A stretch of DNA of 64,000 nt from Persicaria tinctoria. Taxonomy: Eukaryota; Streptophyta; Magnoliopsida; Caryophyllales; Polygonaceae. The DNA is taken from NCBI GenBank assembly GCA_037127255.1, contig JBANSL010000004.1, positions 17,987,967 through 18,051,966 of the forward strand, given 5' to 3'. A program made the position numbers and the translations under genes. A model generated the notes under the pieces. The model did no database searches and was not told the DNA's origin. It saw nothing but the letters and a program-made list of their open reading frames with translations. Of this stretch, positions 1 through 9,773 are shown piece by piece; the first letter of the stretch is position 1, and each line of letters starts with the position of its first letter.

Positions 1-890
1 GAGGGGCTGCGATGGAGCTGAAGTCGCGCACAAATCTTCTATAGAAGCTCGCCAGTCCTTGGAAGCTTCTCACTTGGTCGATGTTGGTAGGGGTCAGCCA
101 GTCTTGGATTGCTTTGATCTTTGCTTCGTCAACTCTCAATCCACTCGAGCTCACTACAAATCCAAGAAAAGACACTTGATCGTTACATAATTCACATTTC
201 TTTAAATTTGCATACAAATGTTCTAATCTTAGAGTAGAAAGTAATTCCCTTAAATGTGCTTCATGTTCCTTAGGTGACTTGCTATAAATAAGAATATCAT
301 CAAAATAAGCAACAACAAATTTACCTATGAAATTCCTAAGCACATGATTCATTAAGCGCATAAAAGTACTAGGAGCGTTAGTTAAACCAAAAGGCATAAC
401 CAACCATTCATAGAGTCCAAATTTAGTTTTAAAGGATGTTTTCCCTTCATCGCCTTCCTTCATCCTAATCTGATGGTAACCGCTTTTTAAATCAATTTTA
501 GAGAAAATGAAAGAACCATGCAACTCATCTAACATATCATCTAGGCGGGGAATAGGATGGCGATATTTCACAGTTATGATGTTGTTAATAGCCCTACAAT
601 CTACACACATTCTCCATGAACCATCTTTCTTAGAGACTAACAACACAAGCACAACACAAGGGCTCAAACTTTCCCTAATGTATCCCTTATTCAACAGTTC
701 CTGGACTTGGGATTGAACCTCTTGGGTTTCAGTGGGATTCATTCTATAATCATGCCTATTAGGCAAAAAAGTTCTTGGAATGAGATAAATTTGATGCTCA
801 ATACCTCTAACAGGGGATAGACTTGCTGGTATGTCCTCGGGGAATACATCATTATACTCTTCAAGAAGAGATAGGATGTGGGGGAGGGAG
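1..890 (-). pseudogene. Family Z reverse transcriptase, partial
   Basis: The minus strand reads through the standard Ty3 reverse transcriptase blocks in order: VFPEDIP before the domain, [17 protein letters not shown], the catalytic box YFDDILIYS near position 310, and [17 protein letters not shown] followed by [18 protein letters not shown] at the very start of the window. The last block marks the junction to RNase H, which is cut off. The frame differs from those of protease and gag upstream, and there is a frame break near position 890, so the polyprotein is not intact. The function would be cDNA synthesis during retrotransposition. Confidence 0.85.
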
Positions 891-1005
891 GGTAGCTCTA
901 AACTCCTCACTCAACAGGTTCAACCCTTTGCATAAGAGCATGAGGGTTGTTTCCCCATCCGCAAACTCGTCTAAATATGCACTCTTGGAAGCCAAAAATA
1001 CATCA

Positions 1006-2097
1006 TTAGGCCGAGTAGGTAGACACATGGCTCGACTGAGCCTCATTAACTAACTCACCTTTACTTACCTTTCGCTTTTCAATCTCGTCAGCCACCTGTG
1101 TTGGCGTCATAGGCTTGAGAACTACGTTCTTTCCCTGAAAAGTAAAGGAATAACGGTTAGTAAAGCCATCATGCAAGACCTTACGATCAAATTGCCAAAG
1201 ATGACATAATAATATATGATAGGCTTGCATAGGTACAATATCACATAACACACCATCCTCATAATGTCCTAGTTTGATATGCACTTTAACTTGCCTATTC
1301 ACCTTTAAATTACCATAGTCATTTATCCAATGCAATCTATAAGGCCTAAGATGCTGAATTGTAGGAAGTTGTAATTTATCAATCATTTCCTGACTAGCTA
1401 AGTTACAACAACTTCCTCCATCAATGACCACATTAACAACCTTTCCCTTTACTAAGCATCTAGTATGAAATAAGTTTTCACGCTGATTGTCATCACAAGG
1501 TGCAGGAACAACACTTAAGACTATCTTAACAATCAATGATTCACCATGTTCATAATAAATGCCATCATCATCTTCATCATAAGTAAGAAGGTTAAGGTTT
1601 TTATCATTATCATCAGCATGCTCTTCATGTTCATCACAAGAATTTTCAGATTCATATTCGCCTAAGTGATTAATCACGAGAGCTTTCTTATTAGGGCAAT
1701 CCTTCATAACATGACCTCTACCTTGGCATTTAAAGCACACAATATCCCTAGATCTAGTAGTAGAGGGGTTAGGATTACTCCCTTTGGGGCCAGTAGATAC
1801 CCCAGACGAATCTCGTCCGTACATAGGCGCCTTGCGCTTGTCGATAGCCTGCTGAGGTGCTCGGCCTTCCGTCCTTCCCTGAGGTTGGCTCCTCCTCCTC
1901 CCCCTAAAGCCGCCATCAGTCCGGCCCTGGGGCTGATGCACTCGGTCTTGGCGCCATGGTTGGGGCTGCCCACTCGACATTCGTCCTCCTTGGCTCATAT
2001 ATCGTGCTCCCATTTCTACTTTCATAGCTAAATGTAACAATTTAGTAGGCGTAGAATAAGGAAAGTAATCGATTTCATGAGCTAAGGTGGGATGCAA
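1006..2097 (-). pseudogene. Family Z gag C-terminus (zinc knuckle) and aspartic protease
   Basis: An open stretch of 363 codons. Near residues 119-134 is a CX2CX4HX4C zinc knuckle (CFKCQGRGHVMKDC), the RNA-binding end of gag, preceded by an Arg/Gly/Gln-rich linker. An acidic stretch follows. The protease core reads VVIDGGSCCNLAS, with the catalytic Asp in a DGG context common in plant gypsy elements rather than the usual D-S/T-G. YRLHWINDYG and FTNRYSFTFQGK are typical flanking segments. It is out of frame with both the gag N-terminus and the reverse transcriptase, so the polyprotein is broken. Confidence 0.85.
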
Positions 2098-3028
2098 TAT
2101 CCTAAGAACCTAGCATTTGCATCTTCATCATTTTCAACAACATTTGCTATAGCCATGGTTTCTTGCATTGCATTAAAGGTTTCCTCAACACTTTTACTAC
2201 CTTGTTTAAGGTTTTCCAATCGTTGTCTAAGCTCTCTAGCATAGTGTTGGGGAACAAATCGTCTTCTCATGAGGGCTTTCATTTGGTCCCATGAAGCGAT
2301 AGGCGCATCAATGGCTCTTCTTCTTTCCTTAATCAGATTATCTCACCAAATTAATTCAAACCCTTGAAATTCTAGAGAAGCTAATTGCACCTTTTTATTT
2401 TCAGAAAAGTTATGACAATTCCAGATTTGATCCATTTTAGTTTCCCAGTCAATATATGCATTTGGATCTGTCTTACATCAAATTGAGGGATCTTTACCTT
2501 TACCTTACCTATGTCGTCCTGATCAGGATCTCTAGGTGCTCTGTATTGGTATCACCCTCCTCTATCATTCCTCCGATGACGTTGCTCCCAATACTCCTCT
2601 TCTTGGAAGTCATAGTCGCGCTCCGAATAGTAGTAATCCTCCTGCTGGGCTCGGCCTCTCCCTCCCCCTCTACCTTGTCCCTGCACATTAGCAAACCCAT
2701 TATTTCTACCATACCTCTCCCCTCATGGAGAGTCGTTTTCATCAAATAAAGGGTTATCGACATTGGGATTAGGATTAGGGTTAGGATGAATTACTTCCCT
2801 TTCATCGCGAGGCGCATCATTACGCCTTTGATCACCTTGGCCACCAAGGTTGTTAGAACCACTCGGCCTTGCTTCTATGGCCGCCATCCTATTTAATACT
2901 TCCGTCAAGGTTGCGTTGAGAGCATTGAATTGCTCAGGCGTCACAATTGTGGTACTGTTCTCATTATTGCCGTTGTTGGCATTGTTCTCGTTGTTAACCT
3001 GATTGTTAGACATTGCAAATAAATACAA
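2082..3028 (-). pseudogene. Family Z gag N-terminal region, frameshifted
   Basis: The minus-strand ORF starting at 3028 begins with an Asn-rich tail and then EQFNALNATLTEVLNRMAAI, a coiled-coil-like start typical of plant gypsy gag. It runs to 2723. Gag similarity resumes in another frame at 2282-2082 (FVPQHYARELRQRLENLKQG and SVEETFN). At least two frame changes lie between these segments and the zinc knuckle, so gag cannot be made as one protein. No promoter for a host gene is visible here. Confidence 0.75.
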
Positions 3029-4273
3029 ACACGAAACTATGTAAAGATTAGTAAAATATAAACAATCTCACCAAGTGTTTCGCTCACACTCCTCTCTAAT
3101 TGGTATGTCACGCTTGTTGTTTCAATCCGCCTTGGGAAAATCAACACTCAAGCTAAAACCTAGCAATTCAAGTAAGAGATCAAGAGAATGAATAAGAAAC
3201 ACCAAACTGCACTCGAAAAGAGATCAAGAACAGTCAACAAAACAACGGAGAGTACTCGACACAAGACAAATCAAGCAATGGCACTCGACAAGAATGACAA
3301 GTGCTCGACAGTAGCAATAGACACGGGGTTAGCCGTAGGATGACCAGATCTTCGACAATGAAACAAGAAACTAAAGAACGGAAGCAAGATTGACGCACAA
3401 AAGTACTCGAATTTAGGGAGAAGTACTCGACAATAATGAAATAACAAAAGAAATAAAGGAAAAGAAAAGAAAACTTGGAACTTTTACCTCTTTTTGATTC
3501 AAACCCTTAGTAAGGGTGTTGTAGTTGCAAGGTAGGGTTTCAAGGTATGTGTTTTGTGGGAGATAATAGGGATGTCGACTAGGGCTAGATCAAATTCACC
3601 AATTTGGTCCTTGAAGTTTCTTGCACTAGACAATAATTTTTTTTTTTTTAACTTACTTTTGCCCCTAGTGAATTTTATCCCCCTAGGTCCAAGCTTTTAA
3701 TGTCACTTTTTTTTTGAATTTTCGGACTGTTTTTTTTTACCTAATGCAAGAAAACAAACAATGAAATAAAAAGGTCTCGAAAATTATAAGCTATGGTGAA
3801 AGAAAATAAAATTTGTAGCCCTAATGAAATATATATAGTTGATGTTTGGCTATCTTTGGTAAGTAGATCTATCTAAGACCTTTTATAATCTATGATAGAT
3901 AAAAGTAATTTAATCTACCAAAAATCAAAATTTAAATAAGGCAATTAAATAGATAAAACAAAAGATGGAACAAGATAGACAAACTAGGGTTTTGTGTGTG
4001 TGGAATTCGGCCAACTCGACTAGCAAAGAGCTTGCTGTCGTCGACTATGAAGAAGCACAAGTAGATGTGTGCCAAAGGATGGTCGACTGCAAAGGGGGTC
4101 TCAGCTAGGTGTGTTTAGGGCTAGCAACCACAAACAATCACAAACAGGAGATTAGTAATAATCAAATTCAATAATTCAAGAAGTAAAAACCAAGAAACAA
4201 AGAAAAAGACTCTATTTTTGTAGTTTTTGTGTTTAGGGAAATAAAAGATACAACTTTGATGTCGGAAACCTAA
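3029..4273 (-). other. Family Z untranslated leader
   Basis: About 1.2 kb between the gag start and the primer binding site, A/T-rich, with T- and A-runs (for example near 3640 and 3730) and no credible coding sequence. It holds a diverged copy of the LTR end, listed separately. Confidence 0.6.
3322..3398 (-). repeat. Copy of the Z LTR terminus inside the leader
   Basis: About 77 bases starting GGGGTTAGCCGTAGGATG match the LTR terminus at 4289-4369 with few differences (GACCAGATC against GGCCCGATC, CAATGAAAC against CAATCAAAC). Confidence 0.8.
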
Positions 4274-4286
4274 GCTCTGATGCCAA
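4274..4286 (-). other. Primer binding site of family Z (tRNA-iMet-like)
   Basis: The minus strand reads TTGGCATCAGAGC, one base away from the usual plant site TGGTATCAGAGC complementary to initiator tRNA-Met. It lies two bases inside the LTR end (TATCA at 4289), the expected spacing. Confidence 0.8.
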
Positions 4287-4369
4287 TTTGATATGGGGTT
4301 AGCCGTAGGATGGCCCGATCTTCGACAATCAAACAAGAAACTAAAGAACGGAAGCAAGATTGACGCAAA

Positions 4370-4507
4370 TGTAGAATGATAGATTTGATGTAAAGTCCTC
4401 CTTGAGGGTTTCCATTCATTGATATAACATATATATATGTTACAAAAGTATTGGGCCTTAATGGGCTTTTAGCCCACTATACAATATGAGACCTATGTAA
4501 TATATCA
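4370..4507 (-). repeat. copia-1 3' LTR
   Basis: 138 bp, nearly the same as 13453-13590. On the minus strand it is preceded by a purine-rich tract (GACTGCGGGGGTT, 4508-4520), as expected at a 3' LTR. Confidence 0.9.
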
Positions 4508-4714
4508 AACCCCCGCAGTCGAAATGGGAGGGGTCCGTACAGTGAGACTGGAACGAAAATCAATGAACAACTGTCTAGGTAAACCCTTGGTGAATATATC
4601 AGCGTACTGATAAGATGACGGGACATGTAGAACGCGGACATGTCCAATGGCAACCTTGTCCCTGACGAAGTGGAGATCAAGTTCAATGTGCTTCGTGCGT
4701 TGATGCTGGACTGG
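4508..4714 (-). pseudogene. copia-1 RNase H C-terminal end
   Basis: The minus strand reads KHIELDLHFVRDKVAIGHV and YQYADIFTKGLP, the conserved last blocks of copia RNase H. It continues the domain that breaks off at 9774. The two halves abut in the right order when the solo LTR and its TSD are removed, showing that the insertion split a once continuous frame. Confidence 0.85.
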
Positions 4715-5863
4715 TGATAGAGTGTATTTTAGTCGTATAATTGCATATTATATTAGCTTATTTTCATGCATATTTTACATATTTTATAGTTAATTTGTAT
4801 TATTTGGTTTTCGGAATCTACACTAGTGTTTTTATATATTTCAGGTATTTTTGGACGGGATCGTATGATATTGGGGATTATTTTGCAAATTGAAGGATTT
4901 TTGTGCGCTAAAGTTAATGCAATTGGAATACGGACGTGGCCAGGCAGAACTCAGAAGGAGGCATTGCTCGTTTGCTGTGTTTTACTATATATAATATATA
5001 TATTTAGATATATTAGATCATATTTAGGTATATTATAGAACTCCGTATTAGATAGAAGCAGCTGCCAATTGATATATATACTTTCATACGGCAAAGCCGT
5101 GTGGAGGATATAGACCGTAGCCGGCGGTGACTCAATTCTAACCTTAAACCCTTATTATGTTTTGTCTTATTTTTATGGAGATCTAAATTCTTCCGTTTCG
5201 TCTATGAATTGAAGCTTTGGTTTGATAAAGTTGTGAGATTTATATTCTTGTTCTATTCCTATTGATTCGTATTGATTCTTTTGCAAGTATCGTTGATTTC
5301 TTCTAGTCCGTACAACTAGTTGAGATTATTGCTAGGATTTTGTAGATTCCTCGTAGCGAACCTTAATCCATAGTAGCAATCATGCCTTTTTAGGACTCGT
5401 AGGACTAAACTAGTGTGTAGAGAATCAATTATATGTTAAATGCTGACTCGTAGATTGATGTTGCATATATCCTGGTTAATCCTTAATCTTAATGCTACTA
5501 TTAGGTTAAATCTTGACCGTGTTAGGGTTATTTAATTAGTAAGGGTTACTAGGACTCGTAGGACTAGTAATTTACACAAGATCAGGACAGGAACAATAAT
5601 AGGATGAAAAGAGAACTTGAAGAAGAATCGATGATCAGCCGGTCAAATTAAAGTGGATATTTGTAGATGAAACTATTCCTTTATTTGTTATCTCCATTAA
5701 TTTGTTTATATTTTAGAGAAAATTTGCTGAAATATCACATTTGTCTAATCTAATTAGCTTAATAACATCCTTACTTTATCTATTGGCCGTTGTAACACCC
5801 ATTTAATTTTTTTTTAGCATGTAGCACCCTCGCTCTCTCGCTCTACCTCTTATCGCTCCACCA

Positions 5864-6211
5864 TTGGAAACCTTGAGTCCCGATCTGGATCCACCCTCTC
5901 CTACCTCTGATCGCTCCACCATCGCTCAACCTTTCTCCTTCACTTTCTCCATTTCAGATCTCCCTCCACCATTGGAAACCCTACGTCCCGATCTGGATCC
6001 GGCGTCGGGGACAAGCTCCAGCGGTGATCCCCCGGAACCTCCCGATTTCTACGGCGCTTGTCTCAGGTTCATCTACGATGTCCTCATGGAGGAGGAGGAA
6101 TTAGACGACGCCCCTGTCGAATTTCCCGATTTCGGCGCTCCCCAGACAACTGAGAAGTCATTCTACGACGCCCTCGGTGAGCCTCATCCATCGCCGTCTG
6201 ATCAATTCTGA
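5864..6211 (+). pseudogene. Captured SCL14/SCL9-type GRAS gene fragment
   Basis: A 115-codon open frame near the left terminus, GC-richer than its surroundings. Its second half reads LRFIYDVLMEEEELDD ... TEKSFYDALGEPHPSP. This matches the conserved N-terminal LMEED/EKSFY-LG block of SCL9/14/33 GRAS transcription factors. The GRAS domain itself is absent, so it has no transcription-factor function. The first part holds an internal duplication of CCACCATTGGAAACC (5858 and 5968). The position next to the terminus is typical of GC-rich 5' sequence taken up by Pack-MULEs. The assignment rests on the motif, and the N-terminal part is unassigned. Confidence 0.65.
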
Positions 6212-6949
6212 TCGTTTGTTGCTCGAAATGTTGACAGCTCCAAAGGCCAGGTTCAGTCTTTCTCTATCGTGAGGACACTGGTGTCGCCAGGTTGAATTCC
6301 GATCGTTCTACGACGTCCTCGGTGTGGACAATGGTGTCGACAGAGTGAGTCCTTCCCATAAGGTAACTTCATAAATCCTTCTATCATTTGAGTCAATGTA
6401 ATTGCAAATTCTTGAATTCAGATAGGCTGAGTATTCAACTCGTTAAATCGCATAAGGATTTGGAGCTTGAGAATACTTGGATTGATCTTAAATTTTCTGA
6501 AATCTTGGTGTCTAAAGCTGTCCACCAAGTGTTTGTGGAAATGTCTAGGCAAGGATAGGTTATACTATAGATTGTGAGATTGTTGAGGATTGAGTAATCG
6601 ACATGGTTTAGGATTTAGTGGCATCATTACTTCCTCATTTTATAGCATAATGTCACCAAATTTATTTTTGCCATATCCAATGATGAAACAGTTGTTTTTT
6701 TCATTGAAAACTTGTGTTTTCATGATTCCTTTTGTTTCCCTTGAGAACAAGCTTCTTTCAGCCGTTGAAAACTTGTTTCCATGTTATAGTATAGATGTTA
6801 ACATATTATATGTTATGCATCACAATTTAGGCCCCATTCATGAATGTTGATGCTATATATGTTGTTCCATTACTTCCATACAGTACATTTTCCTATCGTA
6901 CCGTACACGTATGTGAGGACAATCTTTTAACTTGGTTATTTTTGTCCAG
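6212..6949 (+). other. Unassigned sequence between captured SCL and VPS15 fragments
   Basis: A/T-rich, intron-like DNA. A short open stretch near 6424-6560 (frame containing SHKDLELENTWIDLKF) could be another captured exon, but I do not recognise it. Confidence 0.4.
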
Positions 6950-7896
6950 ATATTTTATGAGCATGGAGGTGATATGCCAGTTGCACCCTTGAAGCCATCA
7001 ATGGACATCTTTGTTGTAGGGTGAGCTTTCTTTGCCTTGACAAGCCATTTTGTTTCCTCAAGAAATATTTCTTCTGGACTGATCTTGAATGATTGTTGGA
7101 GACATACATACTAGTGTTTGAAAATAATAATCTTTCTGCTTCACAAAAAACAATATTTTCCCTCTAGATCTAATATTATGTTTCCACTGATGGTTACACT
7201 TAGCATCTTTTGAGAGACTGATTTTTAGTAGATGTTTTAAATGCCCAGTTTGTTTCCTATGAAATTTATATAGAGGTTTTTAATAGACACTCAATATGAT
7301 AAAAACTACTAAATGTGTTAAAATTGACCTATTTATTCTCTTTCTTTGAAATTTGCCTCCCTTGTGCTTAACAAATTTGTTGTGTCATTCCTCTTTTGTT
7401 CATGCTTTTCTTTATTTTCTACTAGGTGTGTAATAGCAGAGCTTTTCCTGGAGGGTCAGCCACTATTTGAACTCTCACAGCTACTTGCATATCGTAGAGG
7501 GCAATATGATCCTAGTCAACTTCTTGAGAAGGTAAGGAAGAGAAAAGTTAAGAGTATATTATATATGAATATGTACACGTATAGGATTTCAATTTTCAGG
7601 AATTGGTCAGTTTCCAATTTTCCATGTTCAGTGTATGTCTGCATTGTTGAAAGTAGATATAGGTATGGTATATGAACATGATTTTTTCTACATTATCCTT
7701 GATTAGATGGACAGTCCTGCTAGCATATGGCCATGGTATTTCTGTAAATGCCTTTATTTATTTATTTATTTATCTTGAATGGGTTTGGTAATTCCAGATT
7801 CCTGATCCCGGTCTTCGCAAAATGAGTCTTCACATGATTCAACTGGAGCCCGAGTCAAGATTGTCTGCTGAGGACTCATCTTATGGAAATCCATAG
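6950..7896 (+). pseudogene. Captured VPS15 kinase-domain fragment (three exons)
   Basis: Three exons of the phosphatidylinositol 3-kinase regulatory subunit VPS15 can be read with consensus splice sites. 6950-7020 gives FYEHGG and APLKPSMDIFVVG, 7426-7531 gives CVIAELFLEGQPLF and LAYRRGQYDPS, and 7798-7893 gives IPDPGLRKM, HMIQLEPESRLSAE and then a stop. These are the C-terminal lobe of the protein kinase-like domain. The rest of VPS15 (N-terminal kinase lobe, HEAT and WD40 repeats) is absent. Introns are retained, so this is a genomic copy, not a retrocopy. It cannot supply VPS15 function in vesicle trafficking or autophagy. Confidence 0.88.
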
Positions 7897-7957
7897 TTAG
7901 TAGGCATGTGATGATTATATAGTTACTGTATTAAATATTATGAATTCATTTCTCCAG

Positions 7958-8244
7958 GTGAAGATTAAAGTTTATGTGGAGCTGCATGTTGGAGATGTCC
8001 TTAGTTTTGGAATGTGAGCTATTTCCCTTTGTTTATATTCAATGCCATTTCCTTTGACTGCATTCTATGCCTCTATGGGCGGGTTGATTCAATGAGTTTA
8101 TTTTTGTTCTTATGGAACACTGAACTCTATGTCAAGTTCTGAACATAATCTTCCATTCTGAATAATTGCCTTTTTTATGTAAAAAAAATTCATTTTTCAG
8201 ATCAACTCGGTTGTATATATTGCAAGGACCAGCTGATGCCTCCG
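7958..8244 (+). pseudogene. Captured kanadaptin-type FHA domain fragment (two exons)
   Basis: Exon 7958-8013 encodes KIKVYVELHVGDVLSFG. Exon 8201-8244 continues with STRLYILQGP. GT-AG sites separate them. This is the C-terminal part of the FHA domain of plant SLC4A1AP/kanadaptin-like proteins. A few bases are lost after QGP relative to the usual LMPP, which is present in another frame. The N-terminal FHA strands and the rest of the protein are missing. Confidence 0.72.
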
Positions 8245-8294
8245 GTAAGACAATTCAAAGAATGGAGCTTCTGGTGCTACGTACACTCAAATGG
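8245..8294 (+). pseudogene. Captured D-type cyclin fragment
   Basis: Encodes KTIQRMELLVLRTLKW, the highly conserved helix of the cyclin box of CYCD2/CYCD4-type cyclins. It is joined directly to the FHA fragment without an intron, and the frame stays open through the join for about 30 codons. Only about 17 codons of cyclin are present. The short length limits certainty, but the motif is distinctive. Confidence 0.65.
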
Positions 8295-9008
8295 TTGTTA
8301 TGCTCAGTTTTGTTTTTCTTTCGAAAAAAATTGCCTTAGAGTTGTTGGTTAATTAATCTAGCTTGGACATGTTGTGTTGTCTGCCTAATAATAATGATAA
8401 TTTGAGATGTATTTGTATGGCTGATTCATTCAATAAGTTGAAAGCCTACTGGAATCTCCATCTTTCTTTTCTTTTTATGTAGCTTGGTCACCTTTTTTTT
8501 GTGCAGATCTGGTGTTGTAATTGCAAGTTTAGGTGGGTTGCTGATTTTGGAATCAAGTCAAGCTCCAATTTTGATGTTGAGTGTAGCAAAATTGTTATAT
8601 CTTAAAGCAGGTGGAAAGTTGTAACTACAGAGGACAAGAAGGAATTGCTCGACGTTGTGCATTAGGAGTTGCCACTGGATGAAGCACACCAAAGGAAGCA
8701 TGAATATTGTTGTCATCATTGTCCAAATGTTGGCAACTGTTGCAGCTTGCTGAAATTTATAGGAGTTGCTGTCAATCTGTCATAGTGTTGTGTTGTCATT
8801 TGTGGGGAGCACTTGTGCCCTTCAAATGAAGGGGTGTAAATATGATGCCAACAAGCAGTGAAAAGGAGAGCTTATTAAATTTTAACATGCTTGCTTGTAA
8901 TTAATCATGAGATTGAAGGATATAATGGCTTCTAATGGTAGGGTGTGCACGTTTGCTAGCTAGCAACCATCCTCTGTGCTTTCATTGAACTTAGCCTTTC
9001 ATTGAAGG
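8295..9008 (+). other. MULE-A 3' part without recognised genes
   Basis: T-rich, intron-like sequence, then a possible acceptor near 8517 and moderately GC sequence to about 8960. No frame is recognised. It may be the 3' part of a chimeric transcript unit. Confidence 0.35.
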
Positions 9009-9420
9009 TAAAAAAGTGGCATCAAATAATTACATTTGAAAAATGGCATCAAAACAATACTTTGAAAAAGTTGCATCACATTAAAGAAAAAAATTTCATC
9101 AAAACACTACTTTGAAAAAATATGGCATCACGGTAAAAAAAATATCATCAAAAAATTGATATCAAAAAAGTGTAATCAGTAGACAACGGTAAAAAAAAAT
9201 GGCATCAATGGTCAATGTGTCATCACAGTAAACAAAAAAATGTCATCAAGAATTGATAAAAGTGGCATTAAAAAAGTGTCATCAATCAATTTTATTAGAA
9301 AAGTAGCATCAAAGCGAAAATAAAATGTAATAAAAAATGGCATCAAAGCGACAAAAAATGGCATCATGTAAAAAAGTGGCATCATTGGTAAAAAATAAAT
9401 AAATAAAAAAAAAAAATAGT
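9009..9420. repeat. Degenerate GGCATCA/poly-A minisatellite in MULE-A
   Basis: About twenty short units of the type AAAAAGTGGCATCA, 15-30 bp apart, with variable A-runs. The reverse complement of the same array is at 53180-53600 in MULE-B. Confidence 0.85.
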
Positions 9421-9479
9421 CGGTCAACGTTGAATCGGCGTTGACCGGTCAACGGTCAAACAGGTTGACCGTTGACCTT
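9421..9479. promoter_or_regulatory. Cluster of TTGACC / GGTCAACGTTGACC palindromes at MULE-A right end
   Basis: Several copies of TTGAC(C) and its complement in about 60 bp, some as GTTGACCGGTCAAC palindromes. TTGAC(C/T) is the core of plant WRKY W-boxes. The same block is at 53088-53155 in MULE-B. A regulatory role is inference. Confidence 0.5.
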
Positions 9480-9773
9480 AATAGTCAATTTGGGAAGGAT
9501 GCTAGGTTAGTTAATTAATTTTGTTTGGGTGCTAGTTACCTAATTAGATATTTATAATGTGCTAGTTGTCAAAATAACCCTATATTTTAGTTTATTTTCT
9601 TTCTAATTTCACCACTCAAAAACCCCTCTTTTCTATTAATTGGTAAATAGACTTAACTTAGAAATAACTTGATTCTCTGTGGGATCGACTCGTGCTTACC
9701 ACACTATATTAGTTAGGTAGGTTCGAATTTATTTTGATACGGTTTAGGCGACTAAAAACCGCTTATCAACTGG

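Larger units (their letters stand above)
5716..9580 (+). mobile_element. Pack-MULE MULE-A carrying four host gene fragments
   Basis: Flanked by a perfect 9-bp TSD, TATATTTTA (5707-5715 and 9581-9589), the size made by Mutator-like transposases. The ends begin with G: GAGAAAATTTGCTGAAATAT on the left, and GGGTTATTTTGACAACTAGC on the reverse complement of the right. They are diverged inverted repeats that share a later block, CTAATTAG. It encodes no transposase, so it is non-autonomous. Inside, in order on the plus strand, are SCL14-type, VPS15, kanadaptin-FHA and cyclin-D fragments with introns still present, so capture was from genomic DNA. A sibling with the same termini is MULE-B. Confidence 0.9.
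4715..9768. repeat. Solo LTR, family Y (split by MULE-A), TSD ACTGG
   Basis: Begins TGATAGAGTG and ends CCGCTTATCA. The flanking 5 bp are ACTGG on both sides (4710-4714 and 9769-9773). Without MULE-A and its 9-bp duplication the unit is about 1.18 kb with no coding sequence, which fits a solo LTR left by LTR-LTR recombination. Its end, GTGGGATCGACTCGTGCTTA, is of a kind common in plant LTRs. Similar sequence occurs at 61481-62477. Confidence 0.8.

Noticed and set aside
2760..2790. Telomere-like TTAGGG/GATTAGG repeats
   Set aside because: Only a few imperfect units, and they encode the Asn-Pro repeats of the gypsy gag on the other strand.
4715..9768. A 5-kb full LTR retrotransposon instead of a solo LTR
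   Set aside because: After removing the MULE with its own 9-bp TSD, only about 1.2 kb remain, with no primer site, coding region or second LTR.
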